From: Thelephora terrestris | Taxonomy: Eukaryota; Basidiomycota; Agaricomycetes; Thelephorales; Thelephoraceae | NCBI GenBank assembly: GCA_015956445.1 | Contig: WIUZ02000010.1 | Location: 62,001 to 126,000 of the forward strand | Direction of reading: 5' to 3' | Length of the DNA stretch: 64,000 nucleotides | Position numbers and translations under genes: made by a program | Shown: piece after piece, positions 47,074-60,087 of the stretch | How positions within the stretch are numbered: the stretch's first letter is position 1 | Layout of the letters: each line of letters starts with the position of its first letter | The notes under the pieces: generated by a model | Told to the model about the DNA's origin: nothing | The model's input: the letters and a program-made list of their open reading frames with translations, nothing else | Database searches by the model: none

Positions 47074-48349
47074 CAATTGCCAATCGAGGCGTTCGGTGGA
47101 AACAGACCGACTCGCAGAGCGTTCCGCCAGCTTTCCTCTCTGGGTTTCTCTCAAGAAATAATTTCCGCAGAGTGGCCGAATTCGGAGCGGTAGCATTTCG
47201 ACCAAGCCATCCTCATGGGAGTTCGTGACTGGAGCAACCAATGTCAATTCTTCCCTCTAAGCCGTCTCATTCTTCAACTGATCCTCTCATCAGACTGGAA
47301 CGAGAACGTTTTCCCCAGACTTTTGCCATTCTCCGGTCAGATGAACAGGAGATCGAAAAGCAGAAGCACATGAAAAACATTGAGGCGCGGCAAAAGGAGT
47401 TTGCGACATGTTCCGCCCAGTTGATCGAACGATACAAGCCCTTTCTCGAAAGCACCGCCTTAAGACGTGCACCTAGCATTCAGAAGTTGCTCCCTGAGGA
47501 CGACTAAAAGACCCCGATAACTCCTGAGAGGTTTTCTTCTATCTACGACGAGCTCGTCTTATGGGCCTATCGAGAGCTTGCCCCGACCTACTCTGCAATG
47601 GCCGATTTGTTCCGTTCCACGCATCGCGGCCTCCTATCTCCAAACCCGTCGGGCGTTCCTGATCGCGAGCTGCTGGAAAAGGTGGTAAGGACGTTCGGGT
47701 GCAAGTCCTGCGAGGCCGTTTTCGACTATAAATCACACTCGAAGCACGGAAAGGAGTGCCTCAAGGCCATCCGGGCTCGAGCTGTTGGTTCAACAGGTTC
47801 CGAACCGGCCGAAAAGCATGCGATCATACTGGCCGTTCGTCTACTCCAGTTTTTGGAACTGCCTGAGGACTCCACGCGCGCTTTGGTTGAGGGGACCTTT
47901 CGCGAGACGAAGTTCGTTTGTCTGTGCGGCAACCCGAAGTTCAGGAAACAGGTCGTGTTTTTCGAGTTCGTACGTCTTATCTCCACGTCAGAATCGTTCT
48001 TCGGTTTTGCTAACCGTTCATTCCGTTCAAGCTTCAAGATCTGATTTCTGAGAACGAAGCCTACGAGGAGCTCGATAGCAAGACCCAGCTAGGACTCAAG
48101 GTTCCGGGTGAGGAATCACTTTGCTGCGAAGTTCCTTTAATCGACCACGGCCCATCCCTCATCCGACGCGTGGGCCCTGGACACCCTCGGTGGAAATTAG
48201 AAACCAGATCAGCCAACGGAAAAAGCCCAAGCAAGCCCCGCCAGGCATATTGCAATCTTTGTTTCCAAGTGACTGGGATCAGGAAGTTCTTGGGTAACGA
48301 TAAGGGCGTTGCGATGGATGCTGACGTAGGCTTCATTTAGGCACGGGCG
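47074..48349 (+). pseudogene. Zinc-finger family relic VI
   Basis: Partner of relic III. It has the same TAG (about 47191) and TAA (about 47506) stops and the same deletion of the finger histidines near 48304. A few private substitutions are present, such as GAC for GAT just before the TAA. Confidence 0.85.
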
Positions 48350-49330
48350 TCCCATAGTGTGATCATAATCCAAATCGTGGGACGACGATGCTGCGAAACG
48401 GTAATATAATGGTATTTGTTCGTGCTCCAAAGCACAAGCCATCGCGGGGTTATCGCAATTCGGACTCTCTCAGTACTTAGAGACCCGGGCTCTCGGAATG
48501 CAATTGTATTTTTGATCTGCAGACTCCGTGGGGCATTCGCAGATGCCTGAGAAACGAACGGCTTCAAACCCTGCGGCATCATGCACATGCCAGGGTCGTT
48601 CAACCCTTTTGAGCAGAGTCATTCTCTGATGGGACCAAAGGCAGCACACGAGTCGGTATCTTCCATGCTCGCTCGGTGCGGGTTTACCCCATGAGACACA
48701 TTCGCGAGATACATTCGCAGTGATTCGGTTATAAACGCGCGACCGTGGGCGCACAGCCTGGCTTTTTGGAAAGGATTCCGTGTCTGGTCAAGCTCTATGC
48801 ATAATAGATATCGTGCGTCCTCTGTGGAACATCTAATTTTCCCGACCGAGAGTATTTAATATTCTGTAGTCCCGTTCAATCATTCGCGTTGTCAAGTGAA
48901 TCTTTTTTGCACCGATATGTACCGCCGCATCCCGCACGTGTGACACCAGTGCGTGGAATCTGTCCGTCGAATGCCGGGACACGTGGACATCAACCAACAG
49001 CCTGATGACATGATGCAGCTGAGAATATGCCTCGGGCTTGCAGTTCGACCAAATTGACAAAATATTCTGTCTCGTGTGCTACTCAGTATCCTAAATCGTA
49101 TTGTTTACAGGTGCGGCTGGATTTGGTGGCCCTGGGATGGAAGGTAGGAGGAAGAAGACCGGTAGGAGAAATAAGTCTACTAGAAGGTAGTACATGCTGG
49201 CGATGAACACGGTAAAATGGCAACGCATACATAGAATGATGTGCGAAATTCCGTTCAGGAACAAGGGGCCTGTCCAGATTCAAGTTTAGCGCCTCAAGAG
49301 GCCAGGCCAGACGGAGCACCAGGCGCGATG
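48350..49330. repeat. Spacer repeat S, copy 5
   Basis: Near-identical partner of 25126-26100, between relic VI and NLR D. Confidence 0.65.
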
Positions 49331-49359
49331 CGTTAAGCTTGGAGATGAGATATTCGGAG

Positions 49360-52309
49360 TTAGCAAGGATCGGGGGCAGCATTGTGTCTGGAAAACTCAC
49401 CACTGAAATCTGATTTCTCCGGGATAGACTGGCGTTCGATCGCTTGTTCAATTTCTTGGAGGAGTTCTCGGCAGCGACCTGCATTCTTCGCCGCCCCGAG
49501 CCTCTCATAGATCTCCAGTGCGGCCAAAACCTCGGATCTCGCCTCTTTCTGCCTACGTTGCTGAAACCAAAGCCGAGCCTGTAATTCCATCGCGCAACCC
49601 TAGAGGTATGTATTGTCAACCGCGTGCGATTTGGCTTGTTGAACGTGGGTGTTTGCATTGCCAAACTCGCCTTCGGACGAGAATAGTGCTGCCATGGCGT
49701 GATGAATCCAAAATAGTAAATTTTGCCAATTGAAGCGGGATGCGATTCGGAGGGCTGTCTCGAAATGGTCCAACGCCTTCTCTTTCTCTCCCTTGCATTG
49801 ATATATGTTGCCAAGGACACGATGAAATTCGCAGAGCAGATATCCTTGGCCTTTCTCCGGGATTAAATCGATGCCGCGTGATGCCGCGTTTTCTGCACCG
49901 TCGAGTTGATCGTCCGCAAGCAACAACCGAGCGAGGTCATTCAAACAACTTGCTTGATTGATCGTGTTCCTGCGCCGTTCGAGGATTTCCGATGCCTCCA
50001 CCGCTTGTCGGATTCCTTCCGTGTAAAGTCCAAGCATCCGATTGACTTCACATAGGAACCTTAATGTTACAGCAACCTGAGCATCATCCCCCTTCTCCCT
50101 CTGGAGTGTTAAAGTGTGGATAAGCAGTCGCTTTTCTTCTGTGTGATTTCCGACCACTCCAAACAAGCCAGAAAGGTCAAACAAGCATTTAGCCTTGGAG
50201 CGATGACCATCAGGGAGGTCTTCGATCTTCGACCCTAGCAAAGTGTTCCGTGGCTTGTGCCAATAGAGGTGGTCCATAAAGTGACGACAAGCTTTCCAGA
50301 CATCATGTGTGCTCGGGTTGATTGAAGTAAAGACATCGAGCAAATGCTCAACATTTACATCTTCGGACTTTATCCACTCCGCTTCTTGGAATCCGGGTCT
50401 GTCAGGATGAAGGTCGACTGACAACCGGGTGAAGTAACGATCCTTGGTTGCACAGAGGAGGGAGGAAGATTTCGGATCAAGGGGGCAGAGGTAGTCTCTG
50501 ATTGGAGCCAACATCGTGATGAACCCGTTGTGTCGGTGCGTCAAAGAGAGGATGCAGAATTTGTCAAAGATGTCCTCTCTGTTGGTGGTCGTGGGAAACA
50601 ACCAGTCGAGGTTTTTCTCGTCGATCCCTTGTGGAAAGAATGCGACAACTTCGAGGAGCTCACGGGCACTGGGGGGGATTTTGCGAAGGATGGGGGAAGG
50701 GATTAGTTTCCTGAATGTTGGGGAGGCGGCGACTCTGTGGGATTTTGACGAAGGGATGAGTTGGCGGAATGTCGGGGAATCGAGTGAGAGTTCGATCGTT
50801 GCAGCCAGGCTCTCGTTGTGATGTGTCCGAAGTACTTGCACTCGGCGTGCGTCCCACTCCTTGGCCAATCGATTGTGGTCCCACCCATTGTGAGCGGCTG
50901 TGGTAGCAAGCAGTGTGATTGAGAGCGCATGGAAATCAAGTTGTCTGACAAGCTCGCCAATGACGTCTGATTGTCCGCTGTTGGTGTAGATGGCATAAAA
51001 GATCTCGCATGCCGAATCCGCTGATAGCGTAGGGAGGACTGGACGCTTGCAGTGTGGGGGGACAGTGGTGATGCGCGAGGTTATACCAAGGCAGATGTTC
51101 TCGAAGCGGCTCAATTCCTCCACCACGGCGTATATCTTCCGGGAATCCGCTCCCTGTGGGTCGAGAATGGATTCAGCATTGTCGAGAAACAGGATCATCT
51201 CCCTCGAGGACAGAGATGGTCGCAAAGGAGTCAAATCCTCAGGGTTCTCGACGCCTGCACCAATAACTTGGGAGATCCGGGCGAGAAAATGGAGGTACGA
51301 AGCTGGGAACCGATCGCAGCGAATGAATCGTCGGTTGTCGCCAAACCGGTCCTTGACGCGATCGTGGTGGAGGACGGCCAGCGCGATGGAGGTTTTCCCG
51401 ATGCCCCCTGCACCGATGAGAGCGACGGGTTCGAGGTTTTCGGCGAGACCGATGATCTCCTCGATCAGTTTGTCACGTCCGAAACAGGCCCTGGGAGGTG
51501 GGGGAGGAGACTCTCCCAGAGAGACACTACGCAATGGTCAGCAATGGGCCTTCGAATTTCACAAACACCGACCTGGCTTGAGTCTCAGAGACCATCAGCG
51601 TCTCGTTGATGACGAATACAAAGCCGTACTTACCGTTCGATGCTGGTCAGTAGCATCTCCTTGACCTGTCGACGTGTTTTGATGGCCATCTGCGACCAGC
51701 GTCATCGCCAGTTCGGTCTGAGAGCGGTTGTTATCAAATGCCAAGCGGGGCTGACTGAACGTACGTTGAAGATGTGGAGGATCCTATTGAGGTTCCGACT
51801 CCAAGCGGCGATGTTGTCTTTGTCCTTTTTTGCGTGAAGAACCTGAGAGGCTGCATTTCGTTTGCCCAGCTTGACAATCTCCCTCTGGATTCTGGCCACA
51901 GTCCTGCATTGAGAAGTCGGTTAGCGATGCACGCGACCACATCACCGGTTCAACCCACGTAGTCAACTCTCCAATTGCTTCTAGCGCCGAGGGACTGACT
52001 TCGTCCAACCGTCTGCCTTTCGACCCCCGGTCAAGAGCTTTGCATACGCCGGCGCACAATCGCCCAAGATCGATGTATTCCTGTTTGTTGAACATCGGGT
52101 CCTGAGTGAACGTGAGCCTGGAGCTCACAACTGCGGAGTGGGAGGGAACGTACTCTGATCGTAGTCAGGAGGGCACCGGCGGAGTCGAACGCATCTTGAG
52201 CTGGTGGGATACCACTGGTGTCTCTGGCGCGGTTGATAACTTGGATGTCGCTGTCTAAAGTTGAGGAAAGGCCATCGCGCCCGTCATGTCCCTGGGACGT
52301 TGAAGCCAT
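49360..52309 (-). pseudogene. NLR copy D: truncated by a nonsense codon
   Basis: Exons: 52154-52309, 51959-52101, 51765-51903, 51634-51717, micro-exon 51573-51601, and a main exon from 51526 that meets TAG at 49600-49602. B has a Gln codon at this site (NTYLQGRAMELQ), so one C-to-T change cuts the last TPRs and leaves about 825 aa. Downstream sequence (49360-49590) still reads ELQARLWFQQRRQKEARSEV and the normal end. The 5' half equals copy C, while the 3' half follows B, so D is a recombinant. TPR residues differ again (GNIYQCKG, FNWQNLLFWIHHAMAALF). The shortened protein keeps the N-terminal domain and ATPase and might still be made. Confidence 0.85.
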
Positions 52310-52439
52310 CGTAGACACTTGTCGTAGTTGCGACGAAGGGCGCACGTTATCCACGCCGCGGGGAAAAGTCCGAACCCTGATAGAGATGAGCGCCTCGTGT
52401 AAGCATAGCCTTGATGAGGAGAAACCCCAATAACTTGCC

Positions 52440-53235
52440 ACGTGAACGTTCATCGCAAAATTCTGAGCAGTCGGAATTCGTTGGAGTCGGTGGCCGTGCT
52501 CTGTTCAGAAACCCCCATTTTAACGGTAATGGAGGGCTACTGGCAGAATGACTCACTCTGGGACGACTTGTGGGACACGCGCACTTTCGTTTGCTTCCCA
52601 CCATCACCAAGCACGCCTACAACCAGGTTCAACTCCACTACGAAGAATGATGAACTCGTCGGATCAGTTCCCTACCCCAGGGCGATCGGATCCATATATA
52701 ATCTTCGTCGTCGCGATCACCTGCTGCAAGACTGGTTTTCCTCCGGTTCGCATCGGAAGTAGCAGCGCGTTCGCCCGATCGAGGGGATTTACCGGCAATG
52801 GCGAACGCCAACCTCCGGTCGTGACTGCTGAACACCCACCACTCTTAAGTATCTCAACAAGAACGAGGACTTGGACGTCAGGCAATCTTGGAAGGTCCAC
52901 TTCCTGTCTCGGTGCGATACTCCCAAAAGCGAAACGAAATAGGGAGATGACAGGGAGTGGAGGTGAAAGGACGGGAAATGGAGCAAGTTTCAGCCCCTGG
53001 TAAGCTCCAATTCTATGTCCGAGCCCCCTGTGACCCACGGGCTTTGCAGTAGTACGGTTCAACAGCCTGGCCGGCGAAATTTTCGAATGGAACACCAAGT
53101 TTTCCGACCTCGGTTGCCGAATCTTACGAACAAGATTCAAAGCCTCGACGGCCAGGTCGCAGCTGGGCACCCCAGTCGACTCCAGGCCCTCGAATCGCAC
53201 AGACAAGAGGGTCCGCTTCGCTGATGTGACTGCTC
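52440..53235 (+). pseudogene. Unidentified array gene relic, copy 4
   Basis: Diverged copy of 21360-22080 with many stops and small insertions (extra bases near 52450-52495 and 52650-52680). It overlaps the start of the 2-kb duplicated segment. Confidence 0.55.
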
Positions 53236-55160
53236 GGGCCGTTCACGTTCACGGATCCGTGCCTTATACTACATGCAGAAGGAGAGCCCGCGGGATATCC
53301 TTGGCGGCATACTGTCGCTATCTAGGTCCACTGTTTCTTCCTAACGAGAGGCCAATTGACTGAGAGTTTTACCTTGGAGACGGTTTCTTGCTACCGGGGT
53401 AGCGAAAACGGCGGAGCGTTGGGGTAGTCGCAATTGACCTCCTCCGGGAGTGTCTCGTGCAGTAGGATTGTGACACGAAGCCCCTTTGTTCGGTAGAGTT
53501 GAAGCTTCCTTTAGTGCCCGATTATGCCATCGATCTAACGTGACAGAGCCCAGGAATTGCATCGTTCCAGTGACTTGATCGCTTCTCGCCCCTTTCAAAA
53601 CCTACTCACTCGCTCAGCAATCGAATGCTATCACAAACCCCATCATCACTACACCGACCCCAAAGGCCTAATCGACTAATCGGCAATCGACTCCGCACCT
53701 TCGTCTTGGCACCCATCCCACCCATCGATTCCCCCCTTCGCCTTCTTCTTGTTGCGGCCCTTCGAACGCACCTGCATTGACACAACGGCGGATTCGCTCA
53801 TGCGATCCAGCACACCGTCGCAAACGCCCATCCGTATCCCCTAGCACTTCGAGATCTATCATTAGCTAGCACCCTCGACCTCCACGCGGGCCTTGTGTAA
53901 CATGGGATGTATTTGCACATCGCCACCACCGCATCAATCCAATCTGCCGAAGCTGGCGAATCCATCCTCTCTCCATCTCGCGCTCAAGCGTCCCTGCATC
54001 ATTCTTGGCTCGCGCGCCTCGAAGCCTGGATAGTGTGTACAGCAAGCCCTCATCAGACAAACCCCGGCCTCAAAATCTTTGCAGTCGGGTTATAACTTGG
54101 TCATGGGGGCGGATGTTCTGTATTTCAGGGGCTAACTAAATGCACACGACGATCACCGGTTAAACCGGTTATGGGCCGCTTGCTGGAGTGGTTTGAGCAC
54201 TTGGATGTAGGGTGCTGTAGACGGGGTTTCTGGCGGAGCGGTCTTTGGTCATTGAAGTCATACGACGAGAGTTTGATGGTGGGCCGGAAGGTGTTTGGCC
54301 TTTGTGGATAGGCCCTTGCGACACGTCCTTGGAGATCTCCGAGGCGGGCACGAGAGGACTGTCGAAACGGTCAATTGGATGACTTGGCAGCCGCATCCCG
54401 GTTTTGGGTCCCATGTACTCACCCTTCGTCCTAGCCTGCCAACCATCTAAATCCCTGTTGCTCTTCCTCCCTTGTTCCTAACCTGAGGGATTGACTGGGT
54501 GGCCCGAAAGTAGCTATTGTACGTGCTACGCTCCTCCTCGCTAATGTTGCGCAAAGGGCCCTAGTACACAGTGGATCATGCACGCGGACGACGTGATTCT
54601 CGGAGACGGTCTTCGTGCGACTGAAAATTTGGATGCCCGAGTGTGAGCGACAGAGCGAACCCTTCACCAGGGAGGTTCTTTCAGATGCGGCTGTTGGCCT
54701 GTCATTTGACGGCTTTTCCTCACTGTCCTCCTCTAATGGTCTGGACTCGTTTCCACCTATTCTCTTGCTCGAAAGGGCAGGGACGAGGGTCTTGAATCTG
54801 TTGCTGCTCAATCCTTGGGACCTGGGACGCCGTTCTATCAGTACCATACCGACGTTGTCCACCTCCGATGCCATCTCATTGGAAATCTCGTTCAATAGGC
54901 TTCTGCTGGTCCGACTTCGATGGGGTACCCGGTGGACAACCGTAAATTCTTTTGGGTATACTACCGTCATCCACACTCGACGCATCACCATTTCAGCTCT
55001 CGCGTTATCTCTGGTCGATCGATCGAGAGCCGTAGGTCGTCGGGCAACGCAGCACACGTGGGTATCGGTCACGAGTGGAGCCCCTCGTTTCTGGCGGATT
55101 CCTAGGGTCTATCGGTGCGCACCGTTTCGCGAGCGGTGCTTGGGAAGGCCTCACCGGTGA
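53030..55160. repeat. 2-kb duplicated segment, right copy (matches 33.47-35.54 k)
   Basis: Partner of 33465-35537. The collinearity ends at GGGAAGGCCTCACCGG (about 55143-55158). Here no GST sequence follows. Confidence 0.78.
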
Positions 55161-55495
55161 TTCCGGCACGGCTCCTTCCTGAAGGAGTGTAGTGGCGTGA
55201 GGCAAAGGTCACTGAGTTGTTCTGGGCGGTGGGAGGTCACCGGTCGCCGGTCAACACGAGAGAGGTTGTAACGCATAGACGGGACTTTGGGGGAACGAGC
55301 GTCCAAACGAGACAAATCAACAGCAAACGCGGTGGATTGAAAATACCCAGGACAATATTCCATGAATGCAAGAGATCGGCGGAGGTACCGGTGTGCCCGG
55401 GAAAAAGATCTTGAGAGGGGGGAAGCGATAAGTATTGCGGGTGGGAATATCCGTGTGGTACCTTGATTAGCGCCTTAGGACTCGAGGTTCGTGCT
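55161..55495. other. Gene-free stretch
   Basis: Unique sequence between the 2-kb duplication and relic VII. Nothing recognised. Confidence 0.4.
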
Positions 55496-56450
55496 GTGTA
55501 GTGTACCGGGTTTCAAGCTCCTCAGGTTCAAAAATTGCTCTCGGGAGACAACTACCACACCACTGTAACTCCCGAGACGCTCTCTTTCATCCACGACGAG
55601 CTCGTCGTGTGGGCCGATCGAGAACTTTCCCGAACCTACTCTTCGATGGCCAATTCCCTTCCGCTCCGCTCGTCAAGGACTGATATCTCCAAACACGTCA
55701 GGCGTTCTCAATCGCGAGCTGCAGTACCGATGTTCGGGTGCAAGTCCTGCAAGACCATTCTCGACCGTAAATCACACTCGAAGCACGAAAAGGAGTACCT
55801 CGAAAGGTTCCGAACCGGCCGAGCAGTATCCGTTCACACCGGTCATTCGCCTCCTACCATTGCTCGAGTTGCCTGAGGACTCTGCACGTGCTTTGGTTGA
55901 GTAGACCTTCTGGGAAGCGAAGTTCGTGTGTCTGTGCGGCAACCCGAAGTTCAGGAAATGAGTCGGGTTCTTTGAGTTGGTGCGTCTTGTTTCCACCTCA
56001 ACGCCGTTCTTCATTTTGGCTAACGGTTCGTTCTGTTGAAGCTTCAACGTATACGAAGCGTAAAAAGAGCTCGATACCAAGGTTCGGCTAGGAGTCGAGG
56101 GTTCGGACGTGGGTCCACTCTGCTGCGAAGTCTCCTTCATCAACGACCACGACCCATGTTTCGTCCCATCCCTCATCCGATGTGTGGACCCTGGACAGCC
56201 TCGGTGGAAATTTGAGACGAGATCCGCTGGCAGGCACGGCCGGAGCAAGCCCCGCCAGGCGTGCTGAAATCTGTGTTTCCAATTGACTGGGGTCAGGAAA
56301 TTCTTGGGTAACGATAAGGAGTTCATGGCGCATCATGTGGAGGCAAAGTGAGTCCGCGCACCCGCACCTCCAACTTTTTCGCGGGCGATGTGACGATGTA
56401 TGCTGACGTACGCTTCGTTCAGGCATGTGCAACACATCGTGTATTTAATC
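55496..56450 (+). pseudogene. Zinc-finger family relic VII
   Basis: It aligns with the same segment as relic I: LSFIHDELVVWADRELSRTY, then a frame change into SKHVRRSQSRAAV and the Cys-rich piece FGCKSCKTILDRKSH. TAG occurs near 55902 and TGA near 55961. The end NLCF-like, then FLGNDKEFMAHHVEAK, the last intron and the final exon homologue are recognisable. The 5' exons are lacking. Confidence 0.75.
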
Positions 56451-56760
56451 GTAATCCAAATTGTGGGACGACCGAAACGGTAATATATTGGAGTGTTCTT
56501 CACGTCTACTGGAAGGTGGTACATGCTGGCAATGAACGCGGTAAAATGGCAACGCATACATAAAAGGTTGTGCGGGTATGATGTACGGGGTGCTGTGAGA
56601 ATAAGAGTGACGGAAATTCCGCTCAGGAACAAGGGGCCTATCCGGATCCATGTTTAGCGCCTCGAGACGGTAGGCCAGATGGTGCACCAGGCGCTACGCG
56701 TCAAGCTTGGAGATGGCACATGAGTTATCAAGGATGGGAGGCAGGATCGTGTGTGGAAAA

Positions 56761-59697
56761 CTAACCACTGGAATCTGATTTGTCTGGGATAGCCTGTCTT
56801 TCGATCGCTTGTTCAATTTCTTGGAGGAGTTCTCTGCAGTCCCCTGCATCCTTCGCCGCCCCGAGCCTCTCAGAGATCTCTAGTGCGGCCATAGCCCCGG
56901 ATCTCGCCTCTTGCAGCCTACGTTGCTCAAGCCAAAGCCGAGCCTGTAATTCCACCGCGAGACCCAGGTTGTATGCGCCGTCAACCGTGTGGGATTTGGC
57001 TTGTTGAATGTGGGTGTTTGCATTGCCAGACTCGCCTTCGGATCGGAATAGCACTGCCATAGCGTAATGAATCCAAAACAGTGGATCTTGCCAATTGAAG
57101 CGGGATGCAATTCGTAGGGCTGTCTCGAAATGGTCTATGGCTTTTTCTTTCTCTCCCTTGTTACGGTATATCTTGCCAAGGACTTGATGAGATTCGCAAA
57201 GCAAGAATTCTTGGCCTTTCTCCGGGATTAGATCGATCGCGCGTGATGCCGCGTTTTCTGCACCGTCGAGTTGTTTGTCCTCAAGCAAAAACGAAGCGAG
57301 GACGTTCAAACAATGCACTTGGTTGATTGTGTTCCTGCGCCGTTTGTGAATCTCTATTGCTTCCTCCGCTTGTTGTATTCCTTCCGTGTAAAGTCCAAGC
57401 GTCCGATTAGCATTGCATAAAGACAGTAATGTTTCAGCAACCTGGTTTTCATCCCCCTTCTCCTTCTCGAGCGTCAAGGTGTGAAGAAGCAGTCGCTTTT
57501 TTTCTACGTGATTTCCGACCACTCCAAACAAGGCCGAAAGCTCAAGCAAGCATTTAGCCTTAGATCGATGACCATCAGGAAGGTCTTCAATCTTCGACCC
57601 TAGCGAAGTGTGCCGTGGCTTGTGCCAATAGAGGTGGTCCATGAAGTGACAACAAGCTTTCCATACATCACGAGTGTTCGGGTCGATTAAAATGAAGACA
57701 TTGAGCAAATGCTCAACGTTTACATCCTCAGACTTGATCCACTCCGCTTCTCGGAATCCGGGTCCATCAGGATCAAGGGAAACTGACAACCGGGTGAAGT
57801 AATGATCCTTGGTTGCACAAAGGAGGGGGGAAGACTCTGGATTGAGGGGGCACAGGTAGTCTCTGATTGGAGCCAACATCGTGATGAGCCCGTTGTTTCG
57901 GTGCGTCAAAGAGAGGATGCAGAATTTGTCAAAGATGTCCTCTCTGTTTGTGGTCGTGGGAAACAACCAGTCGAGGTTTTTCTCGTCGATCCCTTGTGGA
58001 AAGAATGCGACAACTTCGAGGAGCTCACGGGCACTGGGGGGGATTTTGCGGAGGATTGGGGAAGGGATAATTTTCCTTAATGTCGGGAAGGCGGCGACTC
58101 TGTGGAATTTTGACGAAGGGACGAGTTGGCAGAATATCGGGGAACCGAGTGAGAGTTCTATCGTTGCGGCCAGGCTCTTGTCATGAGGTGTTTGAAGTAC
58201 CTGCACTCGACGTGCGTCCCACTCCTTGGTCAATTGATTGTAATCCCACTCGTTCTGAGAGGCCGTGGTGGCAAGCAGTGTGATTGAGAGCGCGTGGAAA
58301 TCTAGTTGCCTCACAAGGTCGCCGATAAGGTTTGATTGTTCACTGTTGGTGTAGATGGCATAAAAGATGTTGCATGCCGATTCCGCCGACAATGTGGGGA
58401 CGACTGGACGCTCGCAGTGTGGGGGGACAGTGGTGATGCGCGAGGTAATCCCAAGGCAGATGTTCTCGAAGCGGCTCAGTTCCTCCACCACGGCGTATAT
58501 CTCTCGGGAGTCCTTCCCTTGCGGGTCGAGAATAGTCTCGGCATTGTCGAGGAACAGGATCATCTCCCTTGAGGACAGGATTGGTCGCAAAGGTGTCAAA
58601 TCCTCAGGGTTTTCGACGCCTGCACCAATGACTTGAGAAATTCGGGCGAGAAAATGGAGGTACGAAGCTGGGAACCGATCGCAGCGGATGAATCGTCGGT
58701 TGTCGCCAAACCGGTCCTTGACGCGATCGTGGTGGAGGACAGCCAGCGCGAGGGATGTTTTACCAATGCCCCCTGCACCGATGAGAGCGACGGGTTTGAG
58801 GCTTTTGGCCAGACCGACAATCTCCTCGATCAGTTTTTCACGTCCGATACAAACCCTGGGAGGCGGGGGAGGAGATTCTCCCAGAGGAACACTACGCAAA
58901 GGTAAGTGATGCGCCTCCGATCTTCACAAATACTGACCTGGCATGAATCTCGGGGACCATCAGCGTCTCGCCGATGACGGATAGAAGGCTGTACTTACTG
59001 GTTGACGTTGTCCGATTCCATCCTCCGCACCTGCCATTATCTTGCAAAGGGTGTCCGTGACTCCGATATTGGTGTTAATCTCCAGTTCGATCTAAGGGGG
59101 GCTCTGATCGAGTGCCAGACAGGGAGCAGAACTGACATAACGCACGCTGAAGAGTTGTCGGATCTTATCGAGTTCCCGATTCCACCTGGCAATCTTATCT
59201 TTGTCGCTATTCGCATGGAGGGCTTGAAAGGCCGCGTTTCGTTTACCCAGCTTGACAATCTCGCTCTGTATCCCGGCCAGTGTTCTGAATCGAGGGCTCA
59301 GTGAGCGAACCATTCGGCGTTCACGATGTTGGCTCGACCCACTTAGCCAACTCCTCAATCGCCTTCAGCACTGACGGGCTGAGATTGCCCGATTGCCTTC
59401 CCTTCAGCCCCCGGTCAAGAGCTTTGCACACACGGGCGCATGCTAGCCCGAGATCGACGAAATCCTGTTGGTTGGCCAGTGAGTCCTAGACGAGTGTGGG
59501 TCAGAAACTAAGCATCGCAGAGGAAGGGGGAAACATACCCTGATCATGGTCAGGAGGGCGCCGGCAATCCCAAAAGCGACTTGAGCTGGCGGAATACCGT
59601 GGCAGGCATCCTTCGCAGCGCTTATGACTTTGATGATTGCATTCAACGTCGAGCGAACGTCATTGTTCCCTTTCTGTCCCTGGGAAGTTGAGGCCAT
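56761..59697 (-). CDS. NLR copy E: helical domain, NB-ARC-like ATPase, TPRs
   Basis: Six exons: 59539-59697, 59343-59485, 59146-59284, 58999-59091, micro-exon 58938-58966, and 56761-58891. The frame is consistent and gives about 897 aa. It is the most diverged member: the linker reads RVCIGREKLIEEIVGLAKSL, the Walker B side reads ILFLDNAETILD, and the TPRs have GKIYRNKG and FNWQDPLFWIHYAMAVLF. N-terminal exons match B (GIPPAQVAFGIAGALLTMI). All exons are open, so it looks functional. The final donor region differs from the other copies (ACCACTGG without a clear GTGAGT; the copy reads to a stop at 56761). A minus-strand stretch at 56445-56687 (ALNMDPDRPLVPERN) may be a terminal exon. It is the right-most member of the array. 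Confidence 0.88.
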
Positions 59698-60075
59698 TGT
59701 CGATTTTCGTGGTAGGCTGTGGTAGGTCTGAGGAGAGGGTGTGTGGTGGAAGTACTGCGGGGGAACGCCTGAACCTGATGGGAGGTGCCAAGGAAGTGCC
59801 GCGGCGTTCCCCGTGTCAGCATATAGCCTTTCAATAAGGAGAAATTCCAGTAACTTGCCACATTTCAGCGTTCATCGTCAAGTCCGGAGCGATCTGAATT
59901 AGTTGGAGTCGGTACCTACTCATTTCGAAAACCGCCATCTTTAGTTGTAATGCGGGGCTACTGGCCGAATGAATCACTGTGAGATGACCAACAGAGCAAG
60001 CGACACAACGAGCTGTGCATGTGAGATCCCGCGCACTTTCGTTTGCTTCCTGCCATCACCAGGCGCATCAGCAAA
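59698..60075. repeat. Right flank of the array
   Basis: 5' flank of NLR E. From about 59865 it is recognisably similar to 52440-52620 (GTTCATCG, TTGGAGTCGGT, GGGCTACTGGC, CGCGCACTTTCGTTTGCTT). The similarity stops at about 60070, immediately before the hexamer cluster. Confidence 0.65.
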
Positions 60076-60087
60076 ACGATCGAGTCG

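Larger units (their letters stand above)
41430..49820. repeat. Segmental duplication, right copy (matches 18.2-26.6 k)
   Basis: Right-hand partner of the duplication described at 18240-26600, offset about 23,224 bp. It carries NLR C, the same series of relics and the 3' half of NLR D. Confidence 0.85.

Noticed and set aside
54615-55160. Long open frames on both strands (181 and 213 codons)
   Set aside because: The homologous frames at 35.1-35.6 k are broken or differ; the sequence has low stop density on both strands and no recognisable domain.
16320-56450. Zinc-finger family as retrotransposon-derived (gag-like)
   Set aside because: Members contain spliceosomal introns, have no reverse transcriptase, LTR or poly-A nearby, and repeat together with the NLRs rather than independently. 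Not fully excluded.
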